Origin: Actinomycetota bacterium
Lineage (GTDB): Bacteria; Actinomycetota; Humimicrobiia; Humimicrobiales; Humimicrobiaceae
Direction of reading: 5' to 3'
Assembly: GCA_016870675.1 (NCBI GenBank)
Contig: VGAU01000042.1
Span: forward strand, 1-10,417
DNA length: 10,417 bases
Shown here: one piece after another, positions 5,590 through 10,417 of the stretch
Layout of the letters: the number at the start of each line of letters is the position of its first letter
Numbering within the stretch: the first letter of the stretch is position 1
Program-made: the position numbers and the translations under genes
Notes under the pieces: generated by a model
Database searches by the model: none
What the model was told of the DNA's origin: nothing
The model's input: only the letters and a program-made list of their open reading frames with translations

Positions 5590-6540
5590 ATGATTAATCT
5601 AAAAGATAAGAAAGTTATTGTTACAGGAGGCGCAGGTTTCCTCGGGAAATTTGTAGTTAAAAAATTAAAAGATAGAAATTGTAAAGATATTTTTATTCCT
5701 AAAATAGAAGAATATGACCTAAGAAATTTAGAGACAATAAAGAAAATGTATAGAGATGCTAAAGCAGATGTTGTTATTCATTTAGCAGCAGTTGTAGGTG
5801 GTATTGGAGCGAATAGAGAAAACCCGGGAAGCTTTTTTTATGATAACATAATAATGGGTATTCAGTTAATGGAACAGGCTAGACTTACAAGGATTGAAAA
5901 ATTTGTTGCACTGGGAACTATTTGTGCGTACCCAAAATTTACTCCTGTTCCTTTTAAAGAAGAAGATTTATGGAGTGGTTATCCTGAAGAGACGAACGCT
6001 CCCTATGGTTTGGCAAAAAAAATGCTGTTAGTCCAGTCTCAAGCATACAGACAACAATATGGCTTCAATTCGATATTTTTACTACCAGTTAATTTATATG
6101 GTCCTGGAGATAACTTCAATCCAAAATCTTCACATGTCATACCGGCACTTATTAAGAAATTCTATGATGCCAAAATTAATAATCAAAGTGAAGTAATTGT
6201 ATGGGGCACCGGAAAGGCAACACGCGAATTTTTATATGTGGAGGATTGCGCAGAAGCGATAGTATTAGCCACTGAAAAATATGATAAACATGATCCTGTA
6301 AATATTGGGGCAGGTTTTGAAATATCAATAAAAGATTTAGCGGAGAAAATAAGGCAAATTATAGGGTTTAAAGGAAAAATTGTTTGGGACACAACAAAGC
6401 CAGATGGTCAGCCAAGAAGATGCCTTGATACAACAAAAGCGGAGAATGAATTTGGATTCAAGGCTAAAGTAAAATTTGATGAAGGACTTAAAAAGGCAAT
6501 TGATTGGTATATAGAGAATAAAGATTTATTGAAAATATAA
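5590..6540 (+). CDS. fcl: GDP-L-fucose synthase-like NAD(P)-dependent epimerase/reductase
   Basis: 316 residues, the normal length. The enzyme turns GDP-4-keto-6-deoxymannose into GDP-L-fucose by 3,5-epimerisation and 4-reduction. Seen: GGAGFLG (13-19) for NADP binding, AAVVGGIGANRENPGSFFYD (66-85), LGTICAYPKFTPVPF (108-122), NAPYGLAKK with Tyr139/Lys143, and PDGQPRRCLDT near the C-terminus, all marks of this subfamily. In the active-site loop Thr110 stands where the E. coli enzyme has Ser107, and Cys112 is kept; a GTIC variant is common in bacterial homologues. The partner GDP-mannose 4,6-dehydratase (gmd) is not in the window. ATG 5590 has no evident ribosome site close by, but the family N-terminus begins there. 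It leads a plus-strand run with ugd 63 bp downstream. Confidence 0.85.
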   Translation: MINLKDKKVIVTGGAGFLGKFVVKKLKDRNCKDIFIPKIEEYDLRNLETIKKMYRDAKADVVIHLAAVVGGIGANRENPGSFFYDNIIMGIQLMEQARLTRIEKFVALGTICAYPKFTPVPFKEEDLWSGYPEETNAPYGLAKKMLLVQSQAYRQQYGFNSIFLLPVNLYGPGDNFNPKSSHVIPALIKKFYDAKINNQSEVIVWGTGKATREFLYVEDCAEAIVLATEKYDKHDPVNIGAGFEISIKDLAEKIRQIIGFKGKIVWDTTKPDGQPRRCLDTTKAENEFGFKAKVKFDEGLKKAIDWYIENKDLLKI

Positions 6541-6603
6541 ATTCTTACAGCAATAGTTTGGAAATTATTGTGTCAACAAAATATTAACAGGAGATAGATA
6601 CTG

Positions 6604-7962
6604 ATGAATGTTTGTATTATAGGAACTGGTTATGTAGGTCTTGTAACTGGTGTATGTCTTGCCGAGATTGGCAACAATGTGATTTGTGTGGATAAAATTA
6701 AAGAAAAAGTAGATCTTCTTAGTAATGGAAAAGTCCCCATATATGAACCAGAACTAGATAATTTTTTACAAAGAAACATTAAAAACGATAAATTAGCATT
6801 TACAACTAATATTTCTGATGCAATTAAGGAATCTGATATCATCTATATATGTGTAGGAACTCCACCGCTTTCCAATGGGCAAGCAGACTTACATTATGTT
6901 GAAGAAGTAGCATGTGAAATTGGTAAATATATTAATGACGAAAAGATTATTGTAAATAAAAGTACCGTACCTATAGGCTCAGGAGACTGGGTTTCTATGG
7001 TTATATCTGATAGTATAGAAAAAAATAATAAAAATAAAAACGTAAGTTTTAATGTAGTTTCGAATCCTGAGTTCCTGCGTGAAGGCAGTGCTATCAGTGA
7101 TACCTTCTTCCCGGATAGAATAGTTATTGGATCTTCATCAAAAAAGGCAATTGATAAAATGTTAAAGCTTTACGAACCTATAATAAACCAGAGTTTTAAC
7201 TGGCGGGATAGTGAAAGGTTAATTCCAAAAAATACAAAAATACCTGTAGTTATTTCTGATTTAACCAGTTCCGAAATGATTAAATATGCTGCTAATTCAT
7301 TTCTGGCAACAAAGATTTCTTTTATTAATGAAATAGCAAATATCTGTGAAAAAGTTGGTGCAGATGTGTCAAAGGTTGCAGAAGGTATTGGTCTTGATAA
7401 GAGGATAGGACCGGCGTTTTTAAATGCTGGAATTGGATGGGGTGGCTCCTGTTTTCCTAAAGATGTTTCAGCTTTAAGCAATATTGCAGGCGAGTATGGA
7501 CTTTCCACTCAAATCCTAAATGCTGTGGTAAATGTAAATAGGGAACAAAGATTAAAAATTACGCAGAAAATACAAAATGAATTAAAAATAATTAAAGGTA
7601 AAACAATTGGAGTTTTAGGTATTTCCTTTAAACCAGATACGGATGATACAAGAGAAGCACCATCGATAAAAATCATGAATGACCTGGTGAATTTAGGAGC
7701 GAGGGTTAAAGCTTATGATCCTATTGTAAGTGCAGCTCTTGGGTCGCTTAGCAAGAAGGTAGAAATATGCAGTAGTGCTTATGAGGCAGTAAGAGGTGCA
7801 GATATGTTTATACTGGCAACAGAGTGGGAAGAGTTTTTAAAACTGGATTATGCTAAAATTAAAGATATGATGCGAAGCCCTGTTTTAATTGATGGTAGAA
7901 ATTATTTAGATAAGAATAGTTTAGAAAAACAAGGCTTTAAATATATAGGAATAGGAAGATAA
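6604..7962 (+). CDS. ugd: UDP-glucose 6-dehydrogenase
   Basis: 452 residues. Oxidises UDP-glucose to UDP-glucuronate with two NAD+. N-terminal NAD domain: GTGYVG (7-12), Asp30 ending the second strand, CVGTP (83-87), NKSTVPIGSG (118-127) and NPEFLREGSA (154-163). Central domain: SSEMIKYAANSFLATKISF (222-240). The catalytic cysteine is Cys283 in GGSCFPKD (280-287); this motif separates it from the UDP-ManNAc dehydrogenase relatives. C-terminal UDP-binding domain: GISFKPDTDDTREAPS (339-354). Residues 194-216 form a somewhat long, charged stretch before the central domain, probably a surface loop. AGGAG (6589-6593) lies 10 bp before ATG 6604. The next gene uses its product. Confidence 0.96.
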   Translation: MNVCIIGTGYVGLVTGVCLAEIGNNVICVDKIKEKVDLLSNGKVPIYEPELDNFLQRNIKNDKLAFTTNISDAIKESDIIYICVGTPPLSNGQADLHYVEEVACEIGKYINDEKIIVNKSTVPIGSGDWVSMVISDSIEKNNKNKNVSFNVVSNPEFLREGSAISDTFFPDRIVIGSSSKKAIDKMLKLYEPIINQSFNWRDSERLIPKNTKIPVVISDLTSSEMIKYAANSFLATKISFINEIANICEKVGADVSKVAEGIGLDKRIGPAFLNAGIGWGGSCFPKDVSALSNIAGEYGLSTQILNAVVNVNREQRLKITQKIQNELKIIKGKTIGVLGISFKPDTDDTREAPSIKIMNDLVNLGARVKAYDPIVSAALGSLSKKVEICSSAYEAVRGADMFILATEWEEFLKLDYAKIKDMMRSPVLIDGRNYLDKNSLEKQGFKYIGIGR

Positions 7963-8009
7963 ATAAATCTTTAAAGAAAAAGTTAATTAATAAATAAAAG
8001 AGGTATACC

Positions 8010-8969
8010 ATTACAGAATTAACTACAAAAAAAACAGCAGCAGTAACTGGCGGAGCTGGATTTATAGGTAGCCATATTTGTGACTATTTGTTAAATAAAA
8101 GATTTAGAGTAATATGTATAGATGACCTTATAACAGGCTCTCTTAAAAATCTTGCGCACATAGATTCTGAAGACTTCAAATTTATAAATCACGATATTAC
8201 TGAATATATAAAAATTGATGAAAAAGTAGATTATATCTTCCATTTCGCCTCTCCTGCAAGTCCAATAGATTACCTGCAGCTTCCAATACAGACATTAAAA
8301 GTAGGCGCATTAGGAACACATAATGTTTTAGGATTAGCTAAAGCAAAAAGGGCAATAATGATTCTTGCTTCAACATCAGAAGTATATGGAGATCCAAAGG
8401 TACACCCACAACCAGAGGAATACTGGGGTAATGTAAACCCTGTAGGACCTCGTGGAGTATATGACGAGGCTAAAAGGTATGCTGAAGCAATAACTATGGC
8501 ATACCACAGGCAGCAGGGAGTTAATACCAGGATTGTTAGAATTTTTAATACCTATGGACCCAGAATGAGGAAAAATGATGGAAGGGCGATTCCTGCTTTT
8601 ATTACCCAGGCACTGAAAGGAAAAGATATAACTGTATTTGGAGATGGAAGCCAGACAAGAAGTTTTTGCTATATTTCTGATATGGTTGATGGGATATTTA
8701 GATTAGCCCAGACTAATTATCATCTTCCATTAAATATTGGAAATCCTACTGAGATGTCAATTTTAGAACTGGCAAAAAAAATAAAGAGCATTACTGGTAG
8801 CAGCAGCAAAATAGTATTTCATGATTTGCCAGTAGACGACCCCACAGTTAGAAGACCTGATACTACTAAAGCGAAAAAAATATTAAGTTGGCAGCCAAGG
8901 GTAAGTTTTGAAGAAGGTATGAATAAAACTATAAAATGGTTTAAAGAGAATATAAATGGCGAAAATTAA
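8010..8969 (+). CDS. UDP-glucuronate decarboxylase (UDP-xylose synthase), ATT start
   Basis: About 319 residues, normal for a bacterial enzyme that decarboxylates UDP-glucuronate to UDP-xylose using bound NAD+. NAD motif GGAGFIGSH (14-22); Thr122 and Glu124 in STSEVYGDP; HPQPEEYWGNVNPVGPRGVY, the family hallmark (132-151); YxxxK as Tyr151/Lys155; and RIFNTYGPRM. The spacing of Thr, Glu, Tyr and Lys agrees with known UXS enzymes. Start choice: the first ATG/GTG/TTG in frame is TTG 8088, which would delete the NAD motif. The frame is open back to a stop at 7995-7997, and the only plausible start is ATT 8010, with AGAGG (7999-8003) 6 bp upstream. Either an ATT start, or a mutation or sequencing error of ATG. 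It follows ugd by 47 bp and completes a UDP-glucose to UDP-xylose route. Confidence 0.9.
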   Translation: MTELTTKKTAAVTGGAGFIGSHICDYLLNKRFRVICIDDLITGSLKNLAHIDSEDFKFINHDITEYIKIDEKVDYIFHFASPASPIDYLQLPIQTLKVGALGTHNVLGLAKAKRAIMILASTSEVYGDPKVHPQPEEYWGNVNPVGPRGVYDEAKRYAEAITMAYHRQQGVNTRIVRIFNTYGPRMRKNDGRAIPAFITQALKGKDITVFGDGSQTRSFCYISDMVDGIFRLAQTNYHLPLNIGNPTEMSILELAKKIKSITGSSSKIVFHDLPVDDPTVRRPDTTKAKKILSWQPRVSFEEGMNKTIKWFKENINGEN

Positions 8970-9149
8970 GATAGATTTTCTGCCCTGGGATTCAAACTTT
9001 TACTTTTAATTTTTTTTACTCAAATCTTAATATTAAATCCAGCTTTAGAGCTACATCTCTTAAAAGCTTTTTAATGTTCTTAAAAATATTTTTTTGCTAT
9101 CATATACTAAGCTAAAAAGATTAAATAAAAATCTTTTCCAGGTGAGCAA

Positions 9150-9158
9150 TGGTATAAT
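9150..9158 (+). promoter_or_regulatory. Extended -10 promoter candidate for wecB
   Basis: TGGTATAAT (9150-9158) matches an extended -10 (TGnTATAAT) 35 bp before ATG 9194; no good -35 is visible, as is usual for this class. An AT-only hairpin (AAAAGATT 9115-9122 with AATCTTTT 9130-9137) lies just upstream. It implies that the epimerase gene can be transcribed apart from the decarboxylase gene, from which it is separated by 224 bp. Confidence 0.45.
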
Positions 9159-9193
9159 TGTAAGATAAATAGTTACCAATTATTTTAATTTTT

Positions 9194-10351
9194 ATGGTTA
9201 AAAAGATAAAAATATTAGTTTCTTTCGGAACAAGGCCCGAAGGGATAAAGCTTGCGCCCGTAATAAAGGAAATTGAAAAAAATAAAGATTATTTTATTCT
9301 TTCAATCTGTTCAACAGGCCAGCACAGAGAAATGCTTGCCCAGGTTATTGATTTCTTTGAAATAAAACCAGATATTAATCTTAATCTAATGACCGCGAAC
9401 CAGACTTTAAGTGAAATTTCATCAAGGATAATACAAGGAATGGAAGACGTATTTAACCAAACTTCCCCCGATATTGTCCTTGTACAGGGTGATACTACAA
9501 CTGCTTTTCTTACGGCATTTGTTGCTTTTTACGGAAAAATAAGGGTAGGGCATGTTGAAGCAGGGTTAAGAACATTTAATAAACACAGCCCTTTCCCAGA
9601 AGAGATAAACAGACAGCTTATATCAAAAATAGCTGACCTTCATTTTGCTCCTACAGAAAAGGCAAAAGAAAGTCTTTTAAATGAGGGAACAGATGAAAAC
9701 GGGATTATTTTAACCGGAAATACTGTAGTTGACGCTATACTCTGGGGGATTGATAAAATTGATAAAAAGCCTGAAAAAGATAAATCTGAAGATATAAAAC
9801 TTCTTGAAAAAATTGTAAGCCCGGATAAGAAAACAATCCTGGTTACAATGCACAGGAGAGAATCATTTGGTGAAGAAATAAAAAATGTATGCGAAGCATT
9901 AAAAGTTACAGCAAGTAAGTATAAAAATATAAATATTATTTATCCTGTGCATTTAAATCCTAATGTCAGCAGGCCTGTGCATGAAATACTTGGAGGAATT
10001 AAAAATATAAAACTTTTTGAACCTTTGGGGTATGAACCTTTTCTTTGGCTTATGAACAAATCGTATTTCATAATTACAGACTCAGGAGGAGTTCAGGAAG
10101 AGGCTCCTACTTTAAAGAAACCTGTTTTAGTAATTAGAAAATTTACGGAGCGCTCGGAATCAGTAGAAATGGGAATTTCAAAGCTTCTGGGAACTGATAA
10201 GGAAAATATAATTAAGAATATGAGACTGCTTCTTGATAATGAAAGTGAATATAAAAAAATGATTGCGTATGCCAACCCTTACGGTGACGGAAAAGCATCT
10301 CGAAGAATATGTAAAGCAATGAAGGAATATTTTAAAATATGTGCGGAATAG
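9194..10351 (+). CDS. wecB: UDP-N-acetylglucosamine 2-epimerase (non-hydrolysing)
   Basis: 385 residues, normal length. Interconverts UDP-GlcNAc and UDP-ManNAc in the cytoplasm, for surface polymers or teichoic-type linkage units. It is a GT-B-fold enzyme: FGTRPEGIKLAPV (11-23), STGQHREML (40-48), QGDTTT (98-103), GHVEAGLRT (119-127), FPEEINR (134-140), TMHRRE (218-223), and DSGGVQEEAP (296-305). Asp100, Glu122, Glu136 and His220 correspond to catalytic residues Asp95, Glu117, Glu131 and His213 of the E. coli enzyme. There is no ribosome site before ATG 9194; the leader from the extended -10 at 9150 would be only about 30 nt and AT-rich. Its last 13 bp overlap the next gene. No UDP-ManNAc dehydrogenase is seen, so the fate of UDP-ManNAc is not shown here. 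Confidence 0.95.
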   Translation: MVKKIKILVSFGTRPEGIKLAPVIKEIEKNKDYFILSICSTGQHREMLAQVIDFFEIKPDINLNLMTANQTLSEISSRIIQGMEDVFNQTSPDIVLVQGDTTTAFLTAFVAFYGKIRVGHVEAGLRTFNKHSPFPEEINRQLISKIADLHFAPTEKAKESLLNEGTDENGIILTGNTVVDAILWGIDKIDKKPEKDKSEDIKLLEKIVSPDKKTILVTMHRRESFGEEIKNVCEALKVTASKYKNINIIYPVHLNPNVSRPVHEILGGIKNIKLFEPLGYEPFLWLMNKSYFIITDSGGVQEEAPTLKKPVLVIRKFTERSESVEMGISKLLGTDKENIIKNMRLLLDNESEYKKMIAYANPYGDGKASRRICKAMKEYFKICAE

Positions 10352-10417
10352 TAGGAATATTTAATTACTCAAAAAAAGAAAAAATAAATGAAAACCTTCT
10401 TATAAAAATGCGGGATA
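10339..10417 (+). CDS. asnB: Asparagine synthetase (glutamine-hydrolysing), 5' part only
   Basis: Only the first 26 codons are in the window: MCGIVGIFNYSKKEK onward. MCGIVGIF is the hallmark of class II glutamine amidotransferases, where Cys2 becomes the N-terminal nucleophile that releases ammonia from glutamine; among these, this form is typical of AsnB. GlmS (MCGIVGY..) and PurF are alternatives that the short piece cannot fully exclude. ATG 10339 overlaps the wecB stop by 13 bp in another frame, with AAGGAA (10322-10327) inside wecB as ribosome site, so the two genes are translationally linked. In polysaccharide loci AsnB-like proteins often amidate sugar acids, a role that would suit this cluster, but that is inference from context. 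Confidence 0.78.
   Translation, partial: MCGIVGIFNYSKKEKINENLLIKMRD

Noticed and set aside
7170..7508. 112-codon minus-strand open frame
   Set aside because: Lies wholly inside ugd, whose frame has all catalytic motifs; a shadow frame.
9115..9137. AT-only hairpin as a terminator of the decarboxylase gene
   Set aside because: Stem is nearly all A-T, it lies about 150 bp past the stop codon and no T-tract follows beyond the arm.

Overview
The window is AT-rich bacterial DNA with Shine-Dalgarno sites of the usual type at several genes. Gene content (nucleotide-sugar enzymes, MazF/PemK and HicA/HicB modules, AAA_14/DUF4143 ATPases) fits a low-GC Bacillota-like or other anaerobic lineage such as Atribacterota. 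No rRNA, tRNA or lineage marker is present, so the organism cannot be named. No CRISPR array, tRNA, rRNA or intact transposase was seen.

Left block (1-1699): a two-gene toxin-antitoxin module (small antitoxin, then a MazF/PemK toxin overlapping it by 8 bp) is followed after 7 bp by rfbB (dTDP-glucose 4,6-dehydratase). The rfbB ribosome site overlaps the toxin stop codon, so the three genes look like one transcript.

Middle block (1700-5589): a small accessory islet made mostly of defence or mobile-type genes in different stages of decay. It holds, in order, a headless minus-strand remnant of an AIPR (abortive infection) protein; a degenerate 32-33 bp tandem repeat running into a promoter; an intact AAA_14/DUF4143 ATPase starting with TTG; remnants of at least one more ATPase of that family on the opposite strand, with a C-terminal piece lying upstream of an N-terminal piece; a hairpin resembling the end of an IS200/IS605-type element; an intact hicB-hicA pair on the minus strand; a broken ribbon-helix-helix antitoxin gene; and a perfect 40-bp palindrome. 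About 310 bp before the next gene hold nothing clearly genic.

Right block (5590-10417): a surface-glycan precursor cluster on the plus strand. It encodes a GDP-L-fucose synthase-like reductase, UDP-glucose 6-dehydrogenase, UDP-glucuronate decarboxylase, UDP-GlcNAc 2-epimerase, and the first 26 codons of a glutamine-dependent asparagine synthetase that continues past the window. Ugd and the decarboxylase form an evident UDP-glucose to UDP-glucuronate to UDP-xylose route. With rfbB (dTDP-4-keto-6-deoxyglucose) and the epimerase (UDP-ManNAc) the locus supplies several activated sugars for a capsule, O-antigen-like polymer or protein glycan. No glycosyltransferase, flippase or polymerase lies inside the window.

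Main points beyond routine annotation: the decarboxylase has no ATG/GTG/TTG that keeps its Rossmann motif and appears to start at ATT (8010); the AIPR and DUF4143 remnants are invisible to start-codon-based gene calling; and the toxin module is physically coupled to a sugar-nucleotide gene. I see known families in an unusual arrangement, not a clearly new system.
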